This document shows positions 21,205 through 29,371 of a DNA stretch of 34,755 bases, in pieces. The stretch comes from Actinomadura fibrosa (GTDB lineage Bacteria; Actinomycetota; Actinomycetes; Streptosporangiales; Streptosporangiaceae). The notes beneath the pieces are model-generated. The model saw only the letters and a list, made by a program, of their open reading frames with translations, had not been told where the DNA came from and did no database searches. The stretch lies in assembly GCF_900659615.1 (NCBI RefSeq), contig NZ_CAACUY010000082.1:1-34755 (forward strand), in the 5' to 3' direction. The stretch's first letter is position 1; each line of letters starts with the position of its first letter. The translations under genes were made by a program, and so were the position numbers.

Positions 21205-21888
21205 TTGCCGTACCGCATCCGTTTCGTCCCGATCATGCCCGTGGTCATGATCGTCTTCGCGGTCGCGGCGGCGCCCCTCGTCGCGGCCGGGGTGTTCCTG
21301 GACGAGATGCGCGCCTGGCCCGCGCTGCTCGGCATCGCGTTCTGGACCGTCCTGCTCCTGTGGCTGCTCGGCAGCGGGACCGCGCGGCTGCGCCGGGCCG
21401 CGCGGAGCCGGTGGACGGCGTTCGCGCTGGAGCCCGACGGCGTCCGGATCGGGGCGCGCCCCGGCAGCCCGCCGCGCTTCTTCCCCTGGGCGGACGTGGA
21501 CGCGGTCGTCCGCTTCGACGTCCCGCGGATCGTCGGCAGGCGACCCCTCCGCCACCTGGGCGTGAGCCTGAGGGAGGACGCGCCGGACGGGCTCGCCGGA
21601 TACGAGCGGCGGCTGGACGAGGCGCGCGCGAACCCGGAGCTGCCGGAGACCGACCGCAGGACCCTCGACTACATGGCCGAGCGCCTCACCGGGGAGGGCT
21701 TCCCTCGCCGCCTGGCGGTCAGCGCCTACGTGCGCGAGCGGGACTGGCGGCTGAACCGCGGCGCGCTGGAGCGGGCGCTGCGCGACCTCGCGCCGCACGT
21801 GCCGCTGGTCGAGCTGGGCGCGGACCGTCCGCCGCACGAATGGCTCGACGACCGCGCCCGCCTGGACGCGCTGGTGCCGATCCGCTAA
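21205..21888 (+). CDS. Two-helix membrane protein with PH-like domain
   Basis: 227 residues. TTG 21205 is chosen because GAGGGAG (21190-21196) lies 8 nt upstream; GTG 21184, seven codons earlier in the same frame, is possible but has no ribosome site. Two membrane helices (VPIMPVVMIVFAVAAAPLVAAGVF, then PALLGIAFWTVLLLWLLG) are followed by a basic stretch RLRRAARSRW and a beta-rich domain FALEPDGVRIGARPGSPPRFFPWADVDAVV, typical of bacterial PH-like proteins. The rest is helical and charged (GYERRLDEARANPELPETDR). Role unknown. It is divergent from the three-gene operon and directly precedes the ESX gene group. Confidence 0.78.
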   Translation: MPYRIRFVPIMPVVMIVFAVAAAPLVAAGVFLDEMRAWPALLGIAFWTVLLLWLLGSGTARLRRAARSRWTAFALEPDGVRIGARPGSPPRFFPWADVDAVVRFDVPRIVGRRPLRHLGVSLREDAPDGLAGYERRLDEARANPELPETDRRTLDYMAERLTGEGFPRRLAVSAYVRERDWRLNRGALERALRDLAPHVPLVELGADRPPHEWLDDRARLDALVPIR

Positions 21889-21924
21889 AAGATCGTTCCG
21901 GGGACGGCGGGGGAGAACGTGCTG

Positions 21925-21930
21925 TAGTGT
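21925..21930 (+). promoter_or_regulatory. Probable -10 element of the YbaB/EspC-like operon
   Basis: TAGTGT fits TANNNT, 23 nt before the GGGAGGAG ribosome site (21953-21960) of the YbaB-like gene. Confidence 0.5.
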
Positions 21931-21964
21931 CCGGATCCGGCCACGAAGTCCTGGGAGGAGCCGC

Positions 21965-22366
21965 ATGGACCCGCAACTGCCGCCCGCCATCGCCGACCCC
22001 GACAAGTGGCTGCGCGACCAGCAGGCACGGGCCGCGGCCATGAAGGAGCGGGCGGACCGCGCCCAGGAGGAGCTGGCCGGCAGCGTGACCACGCTCACCA
22101 GCCGGGACCAGGCGGTCACCCTCAGCGTGAACCCCGGCGGCGTCCTCCAGGACCTCCGGCTGTCCCCGCAGGCCGACCGGATGAGCGGCGCCCAGCTCAC
22201 CGCGTCGATCATGGAGACGTACCGGAAGGCGTGCGCGCGCAGCGCCGCCCGTACCGTCGAGATCATGTCGGAGGTCGTCGGCGACGACTCCGAGGCCATG
22301 GACCTGCTGCGCGCGAGCCTTCCCCCGCTGGAGGAGGACGGCGACGACCGCCGTCCCGGGTGGTGA
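21965..22366 (+). CDS. YbaB/EbfC-family (EspL-like) protein
   Basis: 133 residues. A helical N-terminus with a coiled-coil stretch (DKWLRDQQARAAAMKERADRA) leads into the YbaB beta sheet: TLTSRDQAVTLSVNPGGVLQ and LRLSPQADRMSG, then a C-terminal helix AQLTASIMETYRKACARSAAR. The family ranges from DNA-binding nucleoid proteins to EspL of the mycobacterial ESX-1 locus, which has the same fold and supports substrate stability. Given the EspC-like gene 60 nt downstream, an EspL-type role is the better guess. GGGAGGAG is a strong ribosome site. In the 61-nt gap after it, CCGCGGCGGTGA is repeated at 22375-22386 and 22395-22406. Confidence 0.88.
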   Translation: MDPQLPPAIADPDKWLRDQQARAAAMKERADRAQEELAGSVTTLTSRDQAVTLSVNPGGVLQDLRLSPQADRMSGAQLTASIMETYRKACARSAARTVEIMSEVVGDDSEAMDLLRASLPPLEEDGDDRRPGW

Positions 22367-22427
22367 CGTACCGGCCGCGGCGGTGAGGTAGGGCCCGCGG
22401 CGGTGACCCCGTTGACGAAGGAGCCCC

Positions 22428-22739
22428 ATGGGCAACGGTTTTGAGGTCGACAAGTCCGCGCTCGACACGCACGCGGGCAAGGTCGACAAGGTGGCGGCGC
22501 GTGCCGACAAGGCGAGCGAGGCCGCCGGCGCGTCCGCGACCGGCGGCTGGCAGATGTACGGGGCGCTGTGCTCCCCGCTGATCGTCCCGACGCTCGCCGC
22601 GCTGTACGGCGACTCCGACGACATGGTGAAGAAGGCCGCCGAGCTCGGCCGCTCGATGGCCGGCGGCCTGCGCAGCACCCGGCAGAACTACGAGGCCGTC
22701 GAGAAGGCCATCGAGGCCCTCACCAAGCAGGCGCGATGA
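22428..22739 (+). CDS. EspC-like type VII secretion target (103 aa)
   Basis: Small helical substrate like EspC (DUF2580) of mycobacterial ESX-1. It begins GNGFEVDKSALDTHAGKVDK, a first amphipathic helix, has a turn with Trp in GGWQMYGALC (W-x3-G, not W-x-G) and ends with a second helix NYEAVEKAIEALTKQAR whose YEAVE is the Y-x3-D/E export signal that EccC recognises. AAGGAG lies 4 nt before ATG 22428. Its stop overlaps the next start (ATGA), and the two products probably form a helical pair in the way EspA pairs with EspC. I expect export together. Confidence 0.85.
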   Translation: MGNGFEVDKSALDTHAGKVDKVAARADKASEAAGASATGGWQMYGALCSPLIVPTLAALYGDSDDMVKKAAELGRSMAGGLRSTRQNYEAVEKAIEALTKQAR

Positions 22740-23719
22740 CGAACGACCTGATCGCGCAGCCGGAGGCGCAGAAGCGGTTCGAGGGCGGCGGCCTCGCCGA
22801 CAGCGTCGACGGCCTCATCGCCGACGTCAACGAGAACAAGAACTGGGAGACGCTGGCCGTCGACGGCCTCGCCGTCGGCCTCGACGCCCTCGGCATCGCG
22901 CTCGACCCGCTGGGCGCCGTCCTCAGCGCGGGCGTGGGCTGGCTGCTGGAGCACATCGCGTTCCTGCGCGAGCCGCTGGAGGTGCTGACCGGCGACCCCA
23001 AGCAGATCCAGGCGCTGTCGAAGACCTGGTCCAACATCGCCACCGAGCTGACCGGCGCCGCGCACGACTACTCCGACGCGATCGGCGACGTCGCCGCCTG
23101 GGACGGGGACGCCGCCGCCGCGTACCGCAAGACCGCCAAGGAGTACGTCGGCGCCCTCAACGCCGTCGCGCAGAGCGCGTCGAGCACCGCCCAGGGAATC
23201 GCCGTCGCCGGCCAGGTCGTCGCGGTCGAGCGCGCGTTCGTGTTCGCGGCCGTCTCCGAGTTCGTCGGCAAGGTCATCTCCAAGGCGATCATGGCCGTGG
23301 CGTCCACCTGGTTCACCTTCGGCGGCTCGCTCGCCTGGTTCATCACCAGCGTCGTCGGGGACGCCGTCTCGCTGTTCGCCCGGCTCGGCAAGCGGCTCGC
23401 GCGGCTGCTGGACGTCATGCGGCGCTTCGTCGACAGGTTCAGCGGCACGAGCGCCCGCGCCGCCGACGCCGCCGCGGCGCTCGGCCGCCGCAGCGACTCG
23501 ATCAGCCGCTGGGCCGACCCGAAGATCAACGGCTCGAACGTCGCCGAGGTCATGTTCACGCCCGCCGCCTACCAGCGCTACACGCGGCTGATGGACGGCT
23601 CGTTCGTCGGCCAGACCGCCAACGTCGCGGGCAGCCTCGCCGCCCGCACCGGCGCGGAGGCCGCGAAGTCCGCCCGCGACTTCGGCGACGGCATGGACGA
23701 CGGCCACTACGTGAAGTGA
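22736..23719 (+). CDS. Long WXG-type secretion-associated protein (EspA/PPE-like)
   Basis: 327 residues. Overlaps the EspC-like stop by 4 nt. An N-terminal part (MTNDLIAQPEAQKRFEGGG) leads to a helical hairpin of WXG100 type: KTWSNIATELTGAAHDYSDA, the turn AAWDGDAAAAYRKT (Trp-Asp-Gly) and EYVGALNAVAQSAS. After it come two strongly hydrophobic segments (GQVVAVERAFVFAAVSEFVG and FTFGGSLAWFITSVVGDAVS) that could insert in membranes, then a mixed C-terminal domain (SRWADPKINGSNVAEVMFTP). No toxin catalytic motif was recognised. The layout of WXG hairpin plus hydrophobic middle recalls EspA- and PPE-type cargo rather than a soluble toxin. Confidence 0.82.
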   Translation: MTNDLIAQPEAQKRFEGGGLADSVDGLIADVNENKNWETLAVDGLAVGLDALGIALDPLGAVLSAGVGWLLEHIAFLREPLEVLTGDPKQIQALSKTWSNIATELTGAAHDYSDAIGDVAAWDGDAAAAYRKTAKEYVGALNAVAQSASSTAQGIAVAGQVVAVERAFVFAAVSEFVGKVISKAIMAVASTWFTFGGSLAWFITSVVGDAVSLFARLGKRLARLLDVMRRFVDRFSGTSARAADAAAALGRRSDSISRWADPKINGSNVAEVMFTPAAYQRYTRLMDGSFVGQTANVAGSLAARTGAEAAKSARDFGDGMDDGHYVK

Positions 23720-23745
23720 CCGCCCGGCGGTCCGCGCCGATCGTC

Positions 23746-23751
23746 TAGAGT
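23746..23751 (+). promoter_or_regulatory. Probable -10 element of the mycosin gene
   Basis: TAGAGT fits TANNNT and lies 21 nt before the AGGAG ribosome site at 23773-23777. The mycosin gene may thus be transcribed apart from the preceding pair. Confidence 0.45.
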
Positions 23752-23786
23752 CGAGGCGTTCGCACGGACTTCAGGAGAGATGGGGC

Positions 23787-25136
23787 ATGCGCGGAGCGAG
23801 ACTCGCGGCGGGGGCGGGCAGCCTCGCCCTGGCCTCCGTCCTGGCGATCGCCCCGGCGGCCTCCGCGGTCCGCGGCGCACCGGCCGGACCGGGCGCCCGG
23901 CCGCAGGCCGCCCCCACGACGACGAAGCCGACGACGAAGAAGCCGACCCAGAAGCCGACGGCGAAGCCGTCCACCAGCGCGACGCCGAAGAAGACCGAGC
24001 CGCCCGCCCCGACGCAGCCCAAGGTCCAGTGCAACAAGCTGGAGGGCCAGCCCGCCTCCGCGATCACCGCGGAGCCGTGGGCGCAGCGCCGGCTCGACTT
24101 CGAGCAGGCCTGGGAGATCACCCGCGGCCGCGGCGTGACGGTCGCGGTCGTCGACAGCGGCATCGGGTCCGACCACCCCCAGCTGCGCGGCCGGGTCGCC
24201 GCGAGCTTCGACGCGACGAACACCACGACGGCCGACTGCATCGGGCACGGCACGCAGGTCGCCGGCATCATCGGCGGCGCCGACCTGCGTGAGAAGAAGG
24301 TCCCGTTCGTCGGCGTCGCGCCGCAGGCGAAGCTGCTGAACGCGAAGTTCACCAACGAGTCGAGCACCAGCGACAGCACCCAGCTGCCGCGCGCGATCGA
24401 GTGGGCCGCGCTGCACGGCGCCAAGGTCATCAACGTCTCGGTGGACGCGCCGGACTCCGCCGCCCTCCGCGCCGCGGTGCGGGCCGCGCAGCGGCGGGAC
24501 GCGCTGATCGTCGCCTCGGCCGGCAACGTCGCGCAGGACCAGCGCGGCAAGGAGAGCGCCGCCTACCCGGCGAGCTACAAGGGCGTGCTGTCCGTCGCCG
24601 CCGTCGACGAGGCCGGGACGATTTCCAACTTCTCCAACCTCAAGACGCGGATCGACGTGTCCGCGCCGGGCCAGAACGTCATCTCCACCATCGGCAACGG
24701 CTACGTCGGCGGCCTCCAGGGCACGAGCTTCGGCGCCCCCTATGCCGCCGGGGTCGCCGCGCTCGTCCGCGCCAGCCACCCGAGGCTGAACTACCAGCAG
24801 GTGATCAACCGCATCCTCGTGACGGCCGAGGGCGGCAACGGGCAGGGCAGCGGGCACGGCATGATCAGCCCGATGCAGGCGGTGTCCGCCGTGCTGGACC
24901 CGAACGTCCAGCCCGACCAGACCGGCGCCGCGCGCCCGCTGAGCGGCGCGGTCCCGATCGCGAAGCGCCCGCCGGTCGACCACCGCAGCCGCAACATCGG
25001 CCTCGCCGTCGCGGGCGGCGCCCTCGGCCTCGCCCTGCTCGTCGCGTGCGGCGGCGCGGTCATCCCGCTCGGCCGCAGGCGCGGCTGGAAACCGGGCCGC
25101 GCCGCCCTCCCCACCGCCACCGACGACCAAGACTGA
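23787..25136 (+). CDS. mycP: Mycosin, subtilisin-type ESX protease
   Basis: Membrane-anchored serine protease of 449 residues that in ESX systems caps and stabilises the secretion complex and cleaves some substrates. Signal peptide MRGARLAAGAGSLALASVLA, then a Thr/Lys/Pro linker (about 45-80). Catalytic triad: Asp123 in VVDSGIG, His154 in GHGTQVAGI, Ser314 in GTSFGAPYAAGVAAL; oxyanion Asn in SAGNVAQDQ. A C-terminal membrane helix (about 403-428) and short basic tail end the chain. Cys residues near 82 and 151 may form the family's disulfide. It is convergent with eccC, unlike mycobacterial loci where mycP ends the eccB-eccC-eccD cluster. Confidence 0.95.
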   Translation: MRGARLAAGAGSLALASVLAIAPAASAVRGAPAGPGARPQAAPTTTKPTTKKPTQKPTAKPSTSATPKKTEPPAPTQPKVQCNKLEGQPASAITAEPWAQRRLDFEQAWEITRGRGVTVAVVDSGIGSDHPQLRGRVAASFDATNTTTADCIGHGTQVAGIIGGADLREKKVPFVGVAPQAKLLNAKFTNESSTSDSTQLPRAIEWAALHGAKVINVSVDAPDSAALRAAVRAAQRRDALIVASAGNVAQDQRGKESAAYPASYKGVLSVAAVDEAGTISNFSNLKTRIDVSAPGQNVISTIGNGYVGGLQGTSFGAPYAAGVAALVRASHPRLNYQQVINRILVTAEGGNGQGSGHGMISPMQAVSAVLDPNVQPDQTGAARPLSGAVPIAKRPPVDHRSRNIGLAVAGGALGLALLVACGGAVIPLGRRRGWKPGRAALPTATDDQD

Positions 25137-25162
25137 CCCCCGCGCCTCACGACTCGGACGGA

Positions 25163-25201
25163 CGACGGAGCCCCGGGCCAGCGTGGCCCGGGGCTCCGTC
25201 G
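25163..25201. terminator. Bidirectional terminator between mycP and eccC
   Basis: An 18-bp perfect stem with loop GCG (25181-25183): left arm 25163-25180 ends GAGCCCCGGGCCA, right arm 25184-25201 begins TGGCCCGGGGCTC. It is the longest perfect stem in the window and lies between two convergent genes. Confidence 0.9.
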
Positions 25202-25217
25202 GTCAGGGACGTCCGTC

Positions 25218-28200
25218 CTACTGCGGGGGTGCGCCGTGGAAGGCGGTCTGGATGAGGCGCTTGCCGGCGCGGCGGTCGGAGTGGGTGCCGCGGCCGACCG
25301 GCAGCGGCGACGGACGGACGTCGAACAGGTTGCCCTCGTCCTTGTTGCCGGACATGATCAGCGCCGGGCTGGCCATGTCCTTGAGCCGCTGCATGATCGG
25401 GTCGAACATGGCGCGGCCCGCGCCGCCCATCGTCCGGGCGAGGATCAGGTGCATGCCGATGTCGCGGGCCTGCGGCAGCAGCTCGGCGACCTGCGCGAGC
25501 GGGTTGCCGGACGGGGTGGCGACCAGGTCGTAGTCGTCCACGATCAGGAACAGCTCCGAGCCGCTCCACCACGAGCGGTTGCGGAGCTGCTCGGGCGTCA
25601 GGTCGGACGGGGGGAGCCGGTTGACCAGGGCGCCGTTGACGTCCTTCATCAGCCCGGCCGCGGCCGTCGAGGACGCCGCGTACCCGATCACGTGCTCGCT
25701 CTCCGCCGAGTCGAGCAGGGCGCGGCGGTAGTCGAGCATGATGATCCGCGCCTCGGCGGTGGTGTAGCGCTCCTTGACCGCGTCGATGACGACCTGGAGC
25801 AGGTTCGACTTGCCGCTCTCGTTGTCGCCGATGACGACGAAGTGCGGGTCGTTGTCGAAGTCGAGCATGACCGGCGAGAGCGTGTCCTCGTCGATGCCGA
25901 TCGGGATGCGCTTGCCGGTCTCGGCGACGCCGGGCAGCGAGGCGAGCGGCAGCACGTCCGGCAGCATCCGGACCTGCGGCGCGCCCGGCCGGCCCTGCCA
26001 GCCCGCCCGCACCGTCTGGACGAGCTGCCGGACGCCGTCGGCGAGGTCCTCGGCGGACGGGCGGCCGTCCACCCGCGGCAGCGCGCCGAGGAAGTGCAGG
26101 CCCTCGCGGGTGATGCCGCGGCCGGGCCGCCCCTCGGGGACGTTCGCCGCGAGCTTGCGGTCCATCTCCGACTCGTAGGGGTCGCCGAGCTTGAGCTCCA
26201 GCCGCGTCCCGAACAGGTCGCGGATCGTGAGCCGGAACTCCGACCACTTGTTCGTCGCGGCGATGACGTGGATGCCGTAGCCGAGGCCGCGGGCGGCGAG
26301 GTCGGTGATCGTGGTCTCGACGGCCTCGAACTCCTGCCGGACGGTCAGCCAGTTGTCCACGACGAGGAACACGTCGCCGAACCCGTCGCCGGGGATCTGC
26401 CCCTCGGCGCGCAGCTTGCGGTAGGTGGCGATCGAGTCGATGCCGCGCTCGGTGAAGAACCGCTCCCGCGACTCCAGCAGGCCCGCGACCTCCGCGACCG
26501 TCCGGCGGACGCGGTCGGGGTCGAGGCGGCTGGCGACGCCGCCGATGTGCGGGAGGTCGGCGAGCGGGGCGAGCGCGCCGCCGCCGAAGTCGAGGCAGTA
26601 GAACTGCACCTCCTGCGGGGTGTGCATCAGCGCCAGCGAGGTGATGAGGGTCCGCAGCACGGTGGACTTGCCGGACTGCGGGTTGCCGGCGACGCCGACG
26701 TGCCCGGCGGCGCCGGACAGGTCGAGCCACATCGGGTCGCGGCGCTGGTCGAACGGCTTGTCGACGATGCCGGCGAACGCGTGCAGCCGGCCGCGACCGT
26801 CCCAGCCCGCCGTGGTGAAGCCGTACTCGGGTGTCTGCTGGAGGTTCGGGAGGACCTGGTCGAGCGTGCTCGGCTCCTCCAGCGGCGGCAGCCAGATCTG
26901 GTGCGGCGGCGGCCCGTGCCCGGCGAGCTGCTTGACGACGAGGTCGAACAGACTGATCTGCGGGCCCTCGTCCTCCTTCGGCCGCTGCCGCTCGTCCTGC
27001 TCCTGGATGCGCGGCTGCACGTACGCGGGGGTGAACGGGACGATCTGCGCGAGCTGCCGCGGCCCCTGCCGGGTGTCCTGCGGGCCCTCGTCCTCGGGAC
27101 GGTAGGGCCCGGACACGTAGGCGGCCCGGAACCGGGTCATCGAGTCGGTGCCGATCTTGAGGTAGCCGTTGCCGGGCGCCTGCGGCAGCTCGTAGGCGTC
27201 GGGCACGCCGAGGACGACCCGGGACTCCATCGCCGAGAACGTCCGGAGGCCGATCCGGTAGGACAGGTGCGTGTCCAGGCCGCGGAGCTTGCCCTCCTCC
27301 AGGCGCTGCGAGGCGAGCAGCAGGTGGACGCCGAGCGACCGTCCGAGCCGTCCGATCATGACGAACAGCTCCGCGAAGTCGGGCTTGGCGGACAGCAGCT
27401 CGGAGAACTCGTCCAGGACGACGAACAGGGTCGGCATCGGCTTCAGCGCCGCGCCCTGCTCGCGGGCCTTCTCGTAGTCGCGCAGCGAGGCGTAGTTGCC
27501 CGCCTGGCGCAGCCACTCCTGGCGCCGCACCATCTCGCCGTGCAGCGCGTCGTACATGCGGTCGACGAGGGGGAGCTCGTCCTCCAGGTTGGTGATGATC
27601 GCGGAGACGTGCTGGAGGCCGTCCATGCCGAGGAACGTCGCGCCGCCCTTGAAGTCGACGAGCACGAAGTTCAGCACCTCGGACGAGTGGGTCATCGCGA
27701 GGCCGAGCACGAGCGTGCGCAGCAGCTCCGACTTGCCGGACCCGGTCGCGCCGATGCACAGCCCGTGCGGGCCGTAGCCGCCCTGCGCGGCCTCCTTGAT
27801 GTCCAGCTCGATCGGGCGGCCGTCGGAGTCCAGGCCGATCGGCACCCGCAGCCGGTTGCGCGGCGCCCGCGGCTGCCACGACATCCGCGGGTCGATGCGG
27901 GCCGGGTCGGGCACGCCGAGCAGCGTGGTCAGCGTCGTCGCGGCGGACAGCGCGTCCAGCTCCTGCCCGACCGCGGCGCTGGCCCGCAGCGGCGCGAGCT
28001 GCCGCGCCAGGCCGTCCGCCTGGACGTAGCTGAAGTGGTCGGGGCGGCCGAGGGAGCTCGGCACGTCCTTGCCGGTCCGGTCGCGGCGCAGCATCGCCAT
28101 CCGGTCGGGCGCGACCCGCAGCCGCAGCATCGTGCTGTCGGACGTCGGCAGGACGTGCCCGGTGAGGTCGATGATGCAGACGCCCTCGATGCCGTCCGAG

Positions 28201-29195
28201 CCGAGCTGCGAGTCGGGGGTGACGGCGCCGCCGTCCACGATGACGACGTGGTAGGGCAGGTCGTTCTGCGAGAGGCCGGGGGTGAAGCGCGCCCGGTCCT
28301 TGACCTCGTTGCCGAACATCCGCTCCAGCTCGGTGAGGCTGCCCGCCATCAGCCGCACCGGCCCCGCCGCGTCCGTGACGGTGGGGTGCATCGCGTGGGG
28401 GAGCCACTTCACCCAGTCCCAGTGCGGCATCGCCTCGGGCGAGGCGCACACGCTGACGCGCATGTCGTCGGGGGAGTGGAACGCCGTGAGCTGCGCGATC
28501 ATCGCGCGGACCATGCCGCGGACCGCGTCCGGGTCGCCCACCGGCAGGATGCGCGAGAACGACGGCAGCGACACCGCCACCGGCAGGTTCGGCACCGTCG
28601 AGTGCGCCCGGACGAACCGCCGCAGCGCGCCCGCCGTCATCGGCTCCAGGTCCTCCACCGGGCGGGTCTCCGGCGGGATGAGCTGCACGGCGAGCTTCTG
28701 CGGGCCCGCGCCGATCCGCACGTTGCCGAAGTCGGGGTCGGCGGGGCGGCGCTCCCAGATCCGCGCGCTCATCACCAGCGACCACAGCGAGTCGGGGGCG
28801 GGGCTGTTCCACTCCAGCGACTCCCGCTGCTGCTCCGCCGCGCGCCGCACCTTCCGGCGGACCTGCGACAGGTAGCGGAAGTAGTCGCGCCGGGCGCCGT
28901 TCAGCTTGAACTTCCGCTCGCCGGAGCCGCGGCTGAGCTGGCCGATCATCATGCCGCCCATGGCCAGCGCCATGCCGCCGCTGCTGATCATCATCATGGG
29001 GCTCTTCGTGCCGCCGCCCATGAACATCAGCCCCATCATGACCGGCATGACGGCCATGGGCAGGTACATGAGCACGTTCTGCATGCCGCCGCTCTGCTGC
29101 TCCGGGATCTCGGGGGGAGATTCCAGCAGCAGCTCGCCCTTGGGGGCGGGGGGCGGCTTCCTGCGCTCCTTGCGCCGGACGAGGATGGTGCTCAC
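25218..29195 (-). CDS. eccC: EccC, ESX three-ATPase motor, single chain
   Basis: Motor of the type VII channel, 1325 residues, EccCa and EccCb fused. GTG 29195 follows GGAGG 9 nt upstream; the frame runs 38 codons further but without a ribosome site. N-terminus STILVRRKERRKPPPAPKGE, two membrane helices (MYLPMAVMPVMMGLMFMGG and MMMISSGGMALAMGGMMIG), then three FtsK/SpoIIIE domains. Walker A: GATGSGKS with Lys488, GNPQSGKST with Lys843, GDNESGKSN with Lys1129. Walker B: LFVVLDEFSELL, VFLVVDNWL and LFLIVDDYDLV; the first is complete with Glu, the second and third lack it, as in many EccC where domains 2 and 3 are structural. The C-terminal domain should bind the Y-x3-D/E signal of substrates. 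Confidence 0.96.
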   Translation of the reverse strand: MSTILVRRKERRKPPPAPKGELLLESPPEIPEQQSGGMQNVLMYLPMAVMPVMMGLMFMGGGTKSPMMMISSGGMALAMGGMMIGQLSRGSGERKFKLNGARRDYFRYLSQVRRKVRRAAEQQRESLEWNSPAPDSLWSLVMSARIWERRPADPDFGNVRIGAGPQKLAVQLIPPETRPVEDLEPMTAGALRRFVRAHSTVPNLPVAVSLPSFSRILPVGDPDAVRGMVRAMIAQLTAFHSPDDMRVSVCASPEAMPHWDWVKWLPHAMHPTVTDAAGPVRLMAGSLTELERMFGNEVKDRARFTPGLSQNDLPYHVVIVDGGAVTPDSQLGSDGIEGVCIIDLTGHVLPTSDSTMLRLRVAPDRMAMLRRDRTGKDVPSSLGRPDHFSYVQADGLARQLAPLRASAAVGQELDALSAATTLTTLLGVPDPARIDPRMSWQPRAPRNRLRVPIGLDSDGRPIELDIKEAAQGGYGPHGLCIGATGSGKSELLRTLVLGLAMTHSSEVLNFVLVDFKGGATFLGMDGLQHVSAIITNLEDELPLVDRMYDALHGEMVRRQEWLRQAGNYASLRDYEKAREQGAALKPMPTLFVVLDEFSELLSAKPDFAELFVMIGRLGRSLGVHLLLASQRLEEGKLRGLDTHLSYRIGLRTFSAMESRVVLGVPDAYELPQAPGNGYLKIGTDSMTRFRAAYVSGPYRPEDEGPQDTRQGPRQLAQIVPFTPAYVQPRIQEQDERQRPKEDEGPQISLFDLVVKQLAGHGPPPHQIWLPPLEEPSTLDQVLPNLQQTPEYGFTTAGWDGRGRLHAFAGIVDKPFDQRRDPMWLDLSGAAGHVGVAGNPQSGKSTVLRTLITSLALMHTPQEVQFYCLDFGGGALAPLADLPHIGGVASRLDPDRVRRTVAEVAGLLESRERFFTERGIDSIATYRKLRAEGQIPGDGFGDVFLVVDNWLTVRQEFEAVETTITDLAARGLGYGIHVIAATNKWSEFRLTIRDLFGTRLELKLGDPYESEMDRKLAANVPEGRPGRGITREGLHFLGALPRVDGRPSAEDLADGVRQLVQTVRAGWQGRPGAPQVRMLPDVLPLASLPGVAETGKRIPIGIDEDTLSPVMLDFDNDPHFVVIGDNESGKSNLLQVVIDAVKERYTTAEARIIMLDYRRALLDSAESEHVIGYAASSTAAAGLMKDVNGALVNRLPPSDLTPEQLRNRSWWSGSELFLIVDDYDLVATPSGNPLAQVAELLPQARDIGMHLILARTMGGAGRAMFDPIMQRLKDMASPALIMSGNKDEGNLFDVRPSPLPVGRGTHSDRRAGKRLIQTAFHGAPPQ

Positions 29196-29263
29196 CTGGG
29201 CGTTCCTCCGGGAGCTGACTGCCCGCGGCGGCCGCGCGGACGTCGGGGAGGACGGCCGGCCGC

Positions 29264-29269
29264 AGGATA
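29264..29269 (-). promoter_or_regulatory. Probable -10 element of eccC
   Basis: On the minus strand the hexamer reads TATCCT, a good TANNNT match, about 70 nt before the eccC start. Confidence 0.45.
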
Positions 29270-29274
29270 CTTGA

Positions 29275-29295
29275 GATTTAGCGATTGATTTAGCG
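29275..29295. promoter_or_regulatory. AT-rich direct repeat in the eccC / eccD divergent promoter
   Basis: GATTTAGCG occurs at 29275-29283 and 29287-29295, 12 nt apart. It lies in a short AT-rich island between the divergent eccC and eccD-eccB transcripts, where a TATCCT -10 (minus strand, 29264-29269) and a TAAGCT -10 (plus strand, 29314-29319) flank it. It is a candidate shared operator. Confidence 0.6.
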
Positions 29296-29313
29296 TAAAC
29301 GGACGTCACATCC

Positions 29314-29319
29314 TAAGCT
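29314..29319 (+). promoter_or_regulatory. Probable -10 element of eccD-eccB
   Basis: TAAGCT fits TANNNT. TTGATT at 29286-29291, inside the repeat, could be the -35 but with a long 22-nt spacer. The leader to the eccD GTG would be about 45 nt. Confidence 0.4.
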
Positions 29320-29371
29320 GCGGCTCGATCGGATCCGCCCCCCGATCTGACCCAGGAGGACGGGAGCTTCC

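Noticed and set aside
25236..29288. A 1350-residue open frame on the plus strand opposite eccC
   Set aside because: It is the antisense of a clear EccC with three Walker A motifs; its translation is His/Arg/Asp-rich with no domain, as expected from high-GC third-position bias.
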